Of a stretch of 64,000 nucleotides of DNA, positions 39,576 to 49,954 are shown piece by piece. Source of the stretch: Chondrus crispus (taxonomy: Eukaryota > Rhodophyta > Florideophyceae > Gigartinales > Gigartinaceae); NCBI RefSeq assembly GCF_000350225.1, contig NW_005179120.1:404060-468059 (forward strand), written 5' to 3'. The position numbers and the translations under genes were made by a program. The stretch's first letter is position 1. The number at the start of each line of letters is the position of its first letter. The notes under the pieces were generated by a model. The model was not told the DNA's origin and made no database searches. It worked only from the letters and a program-made list of their open reading frames with translations.

Positions 39576-40248
39576 AAAGGAATGTTCATGGCAGTGCAAA
39601 GCGCTGCGGCGCAAGCAATTCCTCCAACACTTCTGGGACATACCGGATCTATAATGGGATTTGGATCCGGAAATCTCGGATTAATATCCGAGGTGACTCC
39701 GGGGTGGCTGATTAGGCTTGCCGGTTTGACGAGCCGCTGGAGCCTCTCCGAAAAAACGAGGAGTACGCTCCGGAGCCCCCGTCACCGAGGTCCCGGCACG
39801 TCCTCTTTTTCTTGGTGAAGGCGCTGGGTTCCTTGCACTCGGTTGCTCCTCTGTAGTGACCACGCTCCCCGCAGTCATAGCAAATGGACTGGGTTTCGTG
39901 GTCTGAAGACAGTTGCCTCTTGCCACTGCCTCTAGGTGCGTTTCCACGGCTAGAGGTAGTGCCGCTTGCGCGGGATCATCCATCTGAAGATAGTCGAGCT
40001 GTCCTTTAGACCCGGGCTTCATCGACAATCGCCTTCTGAGCTTCTGGGAGCCCGCGCTCATAGAGCGTGGGTCCCAGAAGCTTGAACATTGTCTGAAAAG
40101 TGCGATCCGTGCCTTGATCGTGGGCGACTTTAAGTGAGTCGGCCCACTGTCCAACCTTTTTGCGCCAGGCTTCTACATCGCCATTGGCGGCGAACAAGGG
40201 CGGATCGAAGTCTCCTGATAGTTTACTCATCTTTCCCCCTGGGCCCAT
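39576..40248 (-). pseudogene. Copia gag, frameshifted
   Basis: Starts ATG 40248, three bases inside the 5' LTR (MGPGGKMSKLSGDFD). It is copia-Gag-like in its first 80 residues (WRKKVGQWADSL, FKLLGPTLYERG), then stops near 40006. The sense continues in the +1 frame (GQLDYLQMDDPAQAALPLAVE) and then in a third frame, where a zinc knuckle can be read (CYDCGERGHYRGATEC, about 39848-39895, spacing C-X2-C-X4-H-X6-C). At least two indels therefore separate the pieces. The outer gypsy cuts it at 39571. Confidence 0.75.
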
Positions 40249-40251
40249 AAC

Positions 40252-40538
40252 TGTGGGAGAACGGGAACGGTGAGGTTAGTAGTAGCCGCGCTCGTCGCGC
40301 GCAGTGGCGGGGAAAAGGAGTCGCGAGAGTGAGGGGGACGGGGATACCTCGGACGGAGAGTCTCGAGACTCTAACGGGGCACTCTGATCGGGTAGCAAGT
40401 TACCCCCGAGGGCCGGCCGGGATACCGCCCTCGGACTTTAATATCGCCGGATTTCCCGCCGGCGCGGCGCGCGGATAATTTTCCCCTTTTCCCAGATTTA
40501 GGGCTAACCAAATAAACTCCAATTTCTAGCTTCCCACA
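40252..40538 (-). repeat. Copia 5' LTR
   Basis: 287 bp with TGTGGG and CCCACA ends. It has a single copy of the 122-bp block that is doubled in the 3' LTR. Flank CTTGC at 40539-40543 matches 7219-7223. Confidence 0.92.
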
Positions 40539-40543
40539 CTTGC

Positions 40544-40966
40544 ACTACTTTTTTGAATCCCCTCCCGCCGAGTCGTGAAATTGTTCACATGACAAATCGC
40601 TTCGAGTCTGCTGTGCACGGATGCCGCTGTGGACCTCTGGCAGTAAGCACCAATTCCGTGGGCGCTTCACAGCGACAGATTCAATGAAGCCCACGTCCTT
40701 TTCACTTTTGCGAAACTAACAACTCGTCATGCAACAATCGGTTCTGTCCGTTTGCTATACTTTACATTAGCGGTCACTGTGCGAAATCGAAATTCTGTCA
40801 CGAGCGCTGCAATCAGTGCAGCTCTCGAAATACGAACTGATCGGCTGACGTGGCCCATCAGCGGGTGCTGCCAGGGTTGGCGAAGCCTCGTCATTTCCGA
40901 TTGATTGAGATGACGACTTTGGCTTGTGTTTCAGTATAAGTATCCCGACATGTTAACTGTTTATTG
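40544..40966. other. Intergenic, no gene seen
   Basis: About 420 bp between the copia element and the 3' end of the AAA ATPase gene. Base composition returns to that of the host genes. I see no feature. Confidence 0.6.
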
Positions 40967-42439
40967 TTACCTACGTTTCCCACCAAATAGTAGCATACTC
41001 AACATATCTGATGTAGAAGTCGTGGAGCGCTTAATTGTGTAGCTTGGCTGTCGTTTTGTGACCGCAGTTGAACTGCGAACCACCGTAGATGAACCTCCTG
41101 ACGCCAGGTCCTGCGTGCGCGCAGAAGATTGCGCCTGGGGCTTCTGGGCTTTGACAATGGGTTTCTTGCTTTGAGAGCCAAACTGCGTATTCCACGCTTC
41201 CAATTCCTGAATCTGTGACTTGTTGCTTGAAGGTCGCACGATGCGGAGAGCTTGTTCGAAATCATTCACGCCGCAAGCTCGGACCTCGTTAACCTTTATG
41301 TTCGACACGCGTGATCCTAACTCTCGCAGTGGCATCAAAGAAGCTTCTCTACACAGTGCCTTCATGTCTGACCCGGAGAAATTTGTTGTTTTTCGAGCGA
41401 TAGCTTCAAGGTTGGCCGCCGATAAATTCCACCGTACATCCCGATTTCTTGTTGTGACCTTGCTCAGAAATTCCTTGCGGCCACTTACGTCTGGTAGTGG
41501 TACATAAATTCTTCGATCGAGCCGTCTTCGAACAGCATCATCTAAGTCCTGGGGGCGGTTTGACGCTGCCATGACGTAAACTTTGTCCTCCGTAGAACCG
41601 CCCATAGCACCATCGAATTGCGCCATAAACTCCGTCTTCAGTCGCCGCGAAGCTTCATGTTCGTTTTCCGAGCGCGCTCCGAGGATTGAATCTACCTCAT
41701 CGATGAACACAAAAGAAGGCTGTTTGTGTCTTGCCACTTGAAATAACGTTCTGACCAGTTTTTCGGATTCTCCGTGAAACTTACTGTTCAGGCTTGAAGC
41801 AGAAATAGAGAAGAAGGTGGCGTTTGCGTTGGTGGCGACCGCTTTTGCGATTAGTGTTTTGCCAGTCCCAGGCGGTCCGAAAAGAAGAATTCCTTTCCCG
41901 GGTGCACGTAGACCGCTGTACAAGTCCGGTCTTAAAGTTGGAAGGACGACCATCTCGTGCAAAGCCTTTTTCGCGTCTTCCAGTCCGTAAATATCGTCCC
42001 ATTGCACTTTTGTGCCGCTATCGAGGATTTCTGATTCAATCGCCTTGACGAGTGGGTCATTGCGATCAACAGTCGATGGTCGGGCGGATGAAGAACCCGC
42101 GACTGCCCCGCTACTGCTGCGCAGAACACTTCTTCGGTCCTCGACGCTTTGCAAATGCTTCGACAGGGAGGCTTTGGTTTGCGCAACCAAGCGTTGCTCT
42201 GCGGGAGCCAGTTTTGAAAACGCCAGAGCTCCAGGCGAAAATGAATGGAGGTATGATGTCAAAAGTTCAGCGGCTTTGTCATAGGCGGCAAGGGCCTCAC
42301 TTCCTTTCTTTGCTTCATCCAGCGACACGGCATGCGCTGTATGCGCTCTCGCGTTGCGTGCCAAAGAGTGATGAAGTTGAAATGCTGCGGTCATGAGAGC
42401 AAGATAGGAAACGCAAGGTGATAGAAAGCGACAAGTCAA
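40967..42439 (-). CDS. AAA ATPase of spastin/katanin/fidgetin type
   Basis: 490 codons if read from ATG 42439. The ATG at 42394 (MTAAFQLHHSL, codon 16) is the likelier start because the MIT-like helical bundle begins there (about 16-95, YDKAAELLTSYL). The AAA module has WDDIYGLEDAKKAL (about 147), Walker A GPPGTGKT (188-195), pore loop KFHGESEK (220), Walker B FIDEVDS (245-251), sensor AASNRP, and arginine fingers in RRRLDRR (304-310). The C-terminal part has FEQALRIVRPS and a final helix with WN..FG, as in spastin-like enzymes. Such enzymes sever microtubules or remodel ESCRT filaments, with MIT binding the membrane adaptor. Spastin is slightly favoured over katanin, but no symbol is assigned. 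Single exon, intact. Confidence 0.88.
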   Translation of the reverse strand: MTCRFLSPCVSYLALMTAAFQLHHSLARNARAHTAHAVSLDEAKKGSEALAAYDKAAELLTSYLHSFSPGALAFSKLAPAEQRLVAQTKASLSKHLQSVEDRRSVLRSSSGAVAGSSSARPSTVDRNDPLVKAIESEILDSGTKVQWDDIYGLEDAKKALHEMVVLPTLRPDLYSGLRAPGKGILLFGPPGTGKTLIAKAVATNANATFFSISASSLNSKFHGESEKLVRTLFQVARHKQPSFVFIDEVDSILGARSENEHEASRRLKTEFMAQFDGAMGGSTEDKVYVMAASNRPQDLDDAVRRRLDRRIYVPLPDVSGRKEFLSKVTTRNRDVRWNLSAANLEAIARKTTNFSGSDMKALCREASLMPLRELGSRVSNIKVNEVRACGVNDFEQALRIVRPSSNKSQIQELEAWNTQFGSQSKKPIVKAQKPQAQSSARTQDLASGGSSTVVRSSTAVTKRQPSYTIKRSTTSTSDMLSMLLFGGKRR

Positions 42440-43098
42440 GAGAAGGAGGAGGGATGAGCAACGAGCTTCGAGAGGTGAGAGCTTGCTGTATTGTGATGTC
42501 GCTGAATGAAAACGTTCTGGCAGTCAGAAAGATCTTCTTTCTGCCTTGTGATGACGACAGCACGGGAAGCTCAGATGGGAAAGAAGGCTCAGCGCTGTGG
42601 TCAACTCTAGTTGACTTCCAACTACTCGTCCACGGGCACAGCTGTTTTGCCAAGCGCTGCGGTGCAACTGGGCGCTGTGCCCTTCCTCCCTTCTCTATCA
42701 TGTCAAGGATGGTGAAACTACAGCAATGAAGGCAACTGTAAAGTGTTTTGATGATTTTTCAGGTTTTTGGCAGCAAGTTTTCAAACTCAGGCACATATCA
42801 GTCCAGTAAAGTGTCGGCACTGTCCAACCGTGCCTGGTCGATTGTTTGTGACTGTGGATGAAGGCCACCAGCAACGCAGACAGGACTTCGTCGGCAGCGG
42901 GGCAATCATCGCGGCTTCATTAGGTTGTGCAGATTTTCCAAATAATGCCTGGCTTTGGTAGCATGTATGCAGGCGCTATAGCCATCTTGACTTGCGAGCA
43001 TGGTGTCCCACGAGGCTATTGTGAAGTCATTTTCTTTCAGACGAATATCGAATGATATTTACTCTGCCATCCACAAAACGAGTGACACATCCCATGAC
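42440..43098. other. Intergenic between NHP2 and the AAA gene
   Basis: About 660 bp with no convincing gene. A 104-codon plus-strand frame at 42418-42729 starts inside the AAA 5' end and has no recognisable motif. The region should contain the AAA promoter and the NHP2 3' flank. Confidence 0.5.
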
Positions 43099-43771
43099 TT
43101 AAAACAAGTTTTGAATAGCAGCTACTTCTCCCTTAATCTCCAGCAACTCTTGTTTTACATCACCTCCTGATTTCTTTTCCGAAACCATCACAACGCTCGT
43201 TGGTCGTTTTGTAAGCCCCGCCGCCCCTAGTTCCGTTTTTCTGGAGACAAAGCAGTAGGGAATGTTCGCTTCCTCGCAGACCACCGGCAGATGAGCGATC
43301 ACCTCTATCGGGAACACATCACCTGCCATTATGACTACACCCTTTTGGCTTTTTCGAATGGCAAGAACTACCTCTTTGATGCCTCTGCAAATCGCCTTCT
43401 CCTTCGCAGCATGACCGATCAACTTGAACAGCTTCTTTGTGAGTTTACGTCCTGCCATGGCTGCGGAATTAAATTAGGATTCAACAAGGATAGTGAGGTC
43501 AGCATTCAAAAATTGGCGTCGAGTGAGGTAGATGTCCAAACTCTGTTCTGTACGTACGCGTAGCGATGGGGGAGACAAGGGCAGGAACTTCAGGTACGTC
43601 CTCGGCTTCCGGCTCTTTGGTTTTGTGAGCTGAGCCATTGGCCTTGTCATCCTTGGTTGCCAGACGTGCCAACTTCTTCAAACGCTTTCGCTCCGCCTTG
43701 TCAGGACGGTCAGGGGTCTCCTCAACTACTCCTTCAGACTCGCGCCTCTTTCGCTTCTTCTCGGAGCCCAT
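43099..43771 (-). CDS. NHP2: H/ACA snoRNP subunit NHP2, two exons
   Basis: The CDS is join(43099..43460, 43558..43771) on the minus strand, 191 aa. Exon 1 starts MGSEKKRKRRESEG, a Lys/Arg/Glu-rich nuclear head, and ends in SPIAT. The 97-bp intron (43461-43557) has GTACGT at its 5' end, CTAAT near the 3' end and TTCCGCAG. Splicing joins SPIAT to PMAGRKLTKKL, the conserved NHP2 linker. Exon 2 is the L7Ae fold (IKEVVLAIRKSQKGVVIMAGD, LGAAGLTKRPTSVVMV), which binds kink-turn RNA. NHP2 works with dyskerin, NOP10 and GAR1 in pseudouridylation. The LGAA..TKRPTS signature favours NHP2 over SNU13. An ATG also exists at the start of exon 2, but it would drop the conserved head. Confidence 0.9.
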
Positions 43772-44363
43772 GATTCAATGAGAGTAAATGTGTGTCGGAA
43801 TTCACGCGGAAATTTAACAATTTCGTTGCCGTATCGATCGGGGATGACACGCGCGAGGTTCGGCATGTGCCCCCCAAACTTAATCCTTCTTGCCGTCGTG
43901 GAGAGGAAGCCCACATATAGTTATCATACATTGGATCCAGATTTTACTGGATCCAGGATCCAGATTTGATTTCATTACAGTAATAGGCAGCAGAGGTTTG
44001 CAAATTGGGAGGCAGCAGGTCTGACACTGGCCGCTGAGGAAGAGGTGCGTGCACTGGATATGAGCGGCGGATCGGCTGCGTCGCAGCAAGGATTGCATTG
44101 GGATGGTGGAAGGCCAAAAGCCGGCTTACTTGTGCAAAACCATCCCGTCTGGCAGACAATTGGTCTGCACACCAAACCTTCTTCAACATCATCACTGAAC
44201 TTCGTGGCGAAAACGACTGTACTTCGATTCCTCTGATTACGCGAGCGCCATCTGCATCGCCACCTCAGTAGACGGCGTGTGTGCAGGGCGCCGCATCCAA
44301 ATTATTCTGACAGTTAGTTTGCGCATTAACCTTGGCTTTTGCTAGGCACACATTCTCATCGCC
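43772..44363. promoter_or_regulatory. Divergent intergenic region NHP2 / clathrin heavy chain
   Basis: 592 bp between two genes that diverge, so it must hold both promoters. GGATCC-containing repeats lie near 43932-43960 (GGATCCAG twice). No TATA box can be called with confidence. The clathrin ATG at 44364 lies in CATCGCCATGGTGG, a good initiation context. Short frames here have no recognisable product. Confidence 0.55.
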
Positions 44364-47300
44364 ATGGTGGCCGGACCCATTCGCCTCGATGAGGTCCTGG
44401 CCTTCAATTCTATCGGCATTGCGCCCACGTCGCTGTCATTCTCTACATGCACAATGGAGTCTGACACCACGATTTGTGTTCGCGAGGCACCCGCTGGGGG
44501 ATCGGGTGGAAGCCTGGTCGTCATTGACCTTTCCAATCCAACTCAACCGAATCGCAGGCCCATCACTGCAGATTCAGCCCTAATGAATCCTGTTTCTAAC
44601 CTAATCGCTCTCAAGGCGGGTAACCAGCTCCAGATATTTGATTTCGATGCGAAGACAAAGGTCAAGTCTGTTGTTTTGCCAGATGCCGTCGTGTTCTGGA
44701 AATGGATCTCAGAAAGGACGTTAGGCATTGTGACTGGGGCGGCTGTGTTCCATTGGAGTGCTGGTGACTCCACGTCGGAGCCGGTGAAGATGTTTGATCG
44801 GCACGCGTCGCTGGCCAGCTCTCAGATTATCAACTATCGATCTGATCCTGCTGAAGAATGGCTTGTGCTGGTTGGCATTTCTTCCGCCGGTGAAGGTCGT
44901 GTCAGTGGAAATATGCAGCTCTACTCTACTGAGAAAAAGATTTCTCAGCCTATTGAGGGACATGCTGCTTGTTTTGCATCTCTAGCCCTCGAGGGTTACC
45001 CCACCACTCTATTTGTGTTTGCTTCAAAGACTGCTGCAGGGGTGTCCCGTATGCATATCATTGAGGTGAATGCCGATAAAAAACCAGCCGGTGCCCCACG
45101 ATTCGGGAAGAAAATGGAAGATATCTACTATCCCCCAGAGATGTCAGGTGATTTCCCTATCGCCCTTCAAGCGTCAAGCAAATACTCGATTGCGTATCTT
45201 GTCACAAAGATGGGATATGTTCATTTGTATGACCTCGAGAGCGGAAGTGCATTGTATATGAACAGAGTTTCAGAGACCACCATGTTCACCACTGCACAAC
45301 AGACTGCCACTGGTGGCCTCATTGGAGTCAACCGCGGGAAGGTCCTGGCGGTCAACGTTGTACCTTTCGGCGAACGGGCCTGTCAGCACGCCCGGCACCT
45401 GCTGCGCGAATGCCAACTCGCCGTGCGTCGCGCAATGGTTTTCCGGGAGCGGAGAACCTTTTCAATGAGCACTTCTTTGAGCTTTTCGAAGAGGGCAAGT
45501 ATCGCGAGGCGGCATTGGTCGCTGCTGATTCTCCAGGGGGTTCATTGCGAACTCCGGAGACTATTGCTCGATTCAAAGCTGTGCCCGCAGATGACGGTGG
45601 TCGATCAGTGTTGCTGATTTACTTCCAGACATTGCTGGAACGAGGGAAGCTAAATCAGGTCGAAGCTGTTGAATTGGGTATGCAGCTTGTTGCCAAGAAT
45701 TCCGTCAATATTATGGAAAAATGGCTCAAGGAGGACAAGCTCGAATGCTCGGATCAACTAGGGGATCTCATTCTCCCGAGTAGTCCGAACTTAGCACTCG
45801 CCGTCTACATTCGTGCCAAGACACATGCAAAGGTTATTCAAGTTCTCATTCAAATTGGACAAGTTGCTAAGGTGGCGCCGTATGCTCAAAAGGTAGGCTT
45901 AGAAGTCAACGCCACCGAGCTTGTGAACATGGCAAGCCAGCATTCACCTCAGGCAGCATTGGAACTAGCAAATGCATTGCAACAAGCCGGCGTAGGTGCA
46001 GGAGGACAGCTCGTGCCTGCACACATGGCCGTAGATCGAAGTGGCATTGACCACGCCGCTATGTTTGATACATTCATGAATAGAGGAATGTTGCAAGAAG
46101 CAACAGCGTACTGCTTAGATAATTTGAAATCAGATCGGGAAGAACATGGGGAACTCCAAACTAAGGTGCTCGAAGCAAACCTTATGAATGCGCCCCAGGT
46201 TGCCGATGTAATATTGCAGCAAGATATTTGGCACCACTACGACAAATCGAAGGTCGCGATGTTGTGTGAACGTGCAGGTCTTTTCCAGCATGCACTTGAA
46301 AATTATTCAGACCTGGCGGACGTTAAGCGTGTTATGCAAAATACACATGTTATTAACCCCGAATTCCTCGTGAACTACTTCTCCAACCTATCGGCAGACG
46401 ATCGATTGGATTGCATTAAGGAACTCATTGGTTCAAACCCAAGAGCAAATCTTCAACTTTGCGTGCAGGTTGCCGCGAAGCACACAGATGACATAGGAGC
46501 TGAGCGTTTAATGGACGTTTTTTCAGCCGTTAAGCAACAAGATGCCCTATTTTACTACTTGCAGGCTATCGTCGGATTTTCTGAGGACCCTGAGGTACAC
46601 TTCAAGTTTATTGAAGCTGCATGCTCCCTGGGACAGTTTGGGGAAGCGGAGAGGGTCACTCGGGAATCCAACGTTTTTGATCCAGAGAAAGTTAAGACTT
46701 ACTTGATGCGGACAAGGCCGAAAGATCCACGCCCTTTGATCAACGTCTGCGATCGATTTGGATTCGTAGATGAAATGATCAAGTTCATGGTGAAGAACCG
46801 ACAGTTGAAGTTCGTAGAGGGGTACGTCCAGCGTGTAAATCCGCTTCAGTGTCCCGCAACTGTAGGAGCCTTGCTTGACTTGGATCAGGACGAAGAATTC
46901 ATCACAAACCTTATCATGTCTGTTAAGAACACTGTTCCGGTGGAGGAACTAGTCGAGGAGGTTGAGAAGAGAGGAAAGCTGAAGCTTCTGCTGTCATTTC
47001 TAGAGTCAAGAGTTGGTGACGGGTCCACAGATGTGGGGGTTCATTCTGGAATCGCTAAAGTTTACGTCGAGAGCAACGTTAACCCAGAGCATTTCCTGGA
47101 GACCAATCCTTATTACGACTCTCGCAGCGTTGGTCGCTTCTGCGAAAAGAGAGACCCATATCTGGCTTTTGTTGCATTCAAGCGTGGCAACTGCGATGAA
47201 GAAGTCCTTGATGTCACAAATCGTCACTCTCTCTTCAAGGACCAGGCGAGATATTTAGTTGACCGCTGCAGTCCCGAGTTGTATGAGCAGGTGCTTGACG

Positions 47301-49549
47301 ACGAGAATGAGAACAGGAAGATGATCGTAGAGCAAATTATCTCTGGCGCCCTCCCCGATACTCGGGAGCCGAACAAAATTTCAGGGGCTGTGAAGGCCTT
47401 CATGACGGCGAATATGCCAGACAAACTGATGGAAATGTTAGAGAAACTTGTCCTTCAAACCTCAAACTCTACTTTTGCTAGAAACACGAACCTGCAGAAT
47501 CTGCTTATTCTGACTGCAATCAAAGCCGACTCAGGACGCGTCATGGAGTATGTCAGGCGCTTGGATAACTACGACGGAGAGGATGTAGCCCAGGTGGCGA
47601 TTGGGGAAGAGCTCTTCGAAGAGGCGTTTACAATCCACCAGAAGTTTGAGCAACATGCATTAGCTATAGGTGTGTTGCTGGAACACATGAAGGATTTTGG
47701 CCGAGCCGAGGAATACTCATTGAAGGTTGATACAAGCGAAGTCTGGTCTGCTCTCGGTGTGAAGCAGCTTGAGGCTGGACAGATGTCGGCTGGTGTCAAC
47801 TCTTTAATCAAGTCTAAAGATCCGTCATCTTACATGTCTGTGATTGAAGCTGCTCGCAAAGGCGGAAGTCCGGGGGATTATGAGTTGGTGGTTAAGTTCC
47901 TGAAGTTTGCCCGCAACAAGGTCAAAGACATTCGCCTTGTCGATACGGAGATTCTGTACGCCATGTGCAAGTGCGGCAGATTGACCGAGGTTGAAGAATT
48001 TATATCTCAACCGCATGGTGGCGATCTTGAGGAAGCAGGAGACCGATGCGCAGACGATGAGCTCTACGCGGCAGCAAAGCTTCTTTTCTCTGCCGTTAAC
48101 AACTACGGAAAGCTTGCGCCTGTCCTTGTCCGCCTTGGCGACTTCCAGGGAGCTGTTGAGGCGGCGAGAAAGGCAGATCGCGTTCGCACTTGGAGGGCAG
48201 TCTGCTTTGCATGCGTGGATTCGAAGGAGTTTCGCCTTGCGCAGATTTGCGGGTTACACGTTGTTGTTGAGGCAGACGAGTTAATGGATTGTATTGATTA
48301 CTACCAGGATCGTGGGCATTTTCAGGAGATCATCGACCTGCTCGAACAGGGGCTTACCTTGGACAGAGCACACACCTCGATGTTCACAGAACTCGGTGTC
48401 CTGCTTACGAAATACCGAAGCAGGCAAATGCTAGAGCATTGCAAGATGTGGTGGCAGCGATGTAACCTTCCAAGACTTATTCGAGCATGTGAAGCAGCGA
48501 TGCTGTGGAGCGAAATGGTGTACTTGCATTCTCAATATAACGAATTTGACAACGCGGCTTTGGTTATGATTGATCACTCCCCGGACGCATGGAATCCCTC
48601 CGGATTTACAACAGTTATTGCGAAGGCTGGTAATCTGGAAGTCATGTACAAATCAATACAGTTCTATATTGACGAACAACCAGAACTCTTGAATGACTTG
48701 TTATCTGTTCTTGCTCCGAAAGTGGAGTCTTCGCGCGTAATTTCAATTCTTCGACGAGCCTATGCAGATCGTTTCGGAGACTTGGGCTTGCTCCCTCTAT
48801 GCAAAGGGTACCTGCTAAAGGTGCAAGAGTCGAATGTCCCAGACGTGAACGATGCCTTGAATGATATTCTCATTGCTGAGGGTTCCCTGGACGAACTTGA
48901 GACAAGCATTGATTCTTACGACAATTTCGATCAATTCGTACTTGCGCGGCGCTTGGAGAAGCATGAACTCATTCAACTGCGTCGAATTTCTGCCACATTA
49001 TTTAGGCGCAACGGCAAATACGAACAGGCAATTGAGGTTTCCAAGAGAGACAAATTGTACAAGGATGCCGTGGAGTCTGTTGCGGCATCTGAGGACGCCG
49101 AACTGACTGAAGAATTAGCAACTTTCTTTTTGGAAAACCAGCTTCTGGAGTGTTTCACCACTATTCTGTATACCTGCTTCGAGTTCTTCAGACCAGATAT
49201 GGCACTGGAACTGTCGTGGCGATATAACGTGATGGACCACGCGATGCCTTTCATGATTCAAACAATGAAAGAAATTGGTCAGAGATTAATGGGCCTTGAG
49301 GAAGAGAGCAAGGAGAAACGAGAAATTGACGAAGACGAGAAAAAGAAGATTGACGATGAAGTCAATGACGATCCCTCAGTACTGCTCTTTGGTCTTAACC
49401 CCAGCCAAGCCGCCGATGCTGGTGTACCCATGCTGATGGCGCCGCCGGGAGGTGGTGCTGGGATGGGGGGGCGTACAGTTCCGCAAATCGGCTGGACGCA
49501 GTCCGCGGCTGCAGCACTTCAACCAACTTTTGCAGGTTTGCAGCAGTAA
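44364..49549 (+). CDS. CHC: Clathrin heavy chain, apparent 1-nt frameshift
   Basis: About 1,728 residues, close to the family's usual 1,650-1,700. The N-terminal beta-propeller (MVAGPIRLDEVL to about residue 350) includes the clathrin-box-binding blades. It is followed by linker and ankle, distal leg, knee, proximal leg and the trimerisation helix, with a Gly/Gln-rich tail ending FAGLQQ. The leg is made of CHC repeats (LIKSKDPSSYM, WKAVCFACVD-like blocks). The first frame is good to about 45425 and the rest lies in the next frame from about 45431 (SRNGFPGAENLFNEHFFELF). The distance fits loss of one base in a CG-rich run, and no intron would fit. Since both sides are intact, a sequencing error is likelier than a dead gene. 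Clathrin triskelia coat vesicles from the plasma membrane and trans-Golgi. Single exon otherwise. Confidence 0.95.
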
Positions 49550-49954
49550 AATCGACTTCAAGCTTTGATTTTCTTCGAATAAACAGTAAACTTTTAAAAT
49601 AGCGCTATGTCCTGGACATTTGTGATTCTGTTTCGATGCAGATCCTTGTTAAGTGACTTGTCTCTTTGGGAGAAGCATCGTACTCGCTCACCATGTAGAG
49701 GTATAAATTACAATTTACATCGCGAAAGACCAGCCACCAGAACTACGGCGACACACCAAGTCATTGACGATCGCCCTGGTGAAGCCTATGCAGAATTGAG
49801 CCGCTGGCTAAGCAGCAATGTGAAAAGCATATCTAGAGTTTGAGTCTCATCGTCAAGGTGCTCGCTCAGGGTTACTTCATTCACATCCTTTTCATGTCAT
49901 GAAAAACACTAGACGCTAGCTGTCTGTTTCTCAAACGGAAATATGATGCCATGA
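49550..49954. other. Intergenic, no gene seen
   Basis: About 400 bp between two converging genes. It contains the clathrin 3' flank (AATAAACAG near 49579, a possible poly(A) signal) and otherwise nothing I can name. No transposon end was recognised. Confidence 0.5.

Larger units (their letters stand above)
7224..40538 (-). mobile_element. Ty1/copia-type LTR retrotransposon split by nested insertions
   Basis: The element is bounded by LTRs 7224-7633 and 40252-40538, starting TGTGGG and ending CCCACA. It is flanked by a perfect 5-bp duplication CTTGC at 7219-7223 and 40539-40543. Coding order on the minus strand is gag, protease, integrase, RT, RNase H, which is the copia order. Removing the DNA transposon (12286-16725) and the gypsy element (17541-39570) with their duplications leaves about 6.8 kb, a normal length. 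The LTRs differ at roughly 5 percent of aligned bases plus one 122-bp duplication, so this is the oldest layer. The coding region carries several stops and frameshifts and is defective. Confidence 0.92.
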
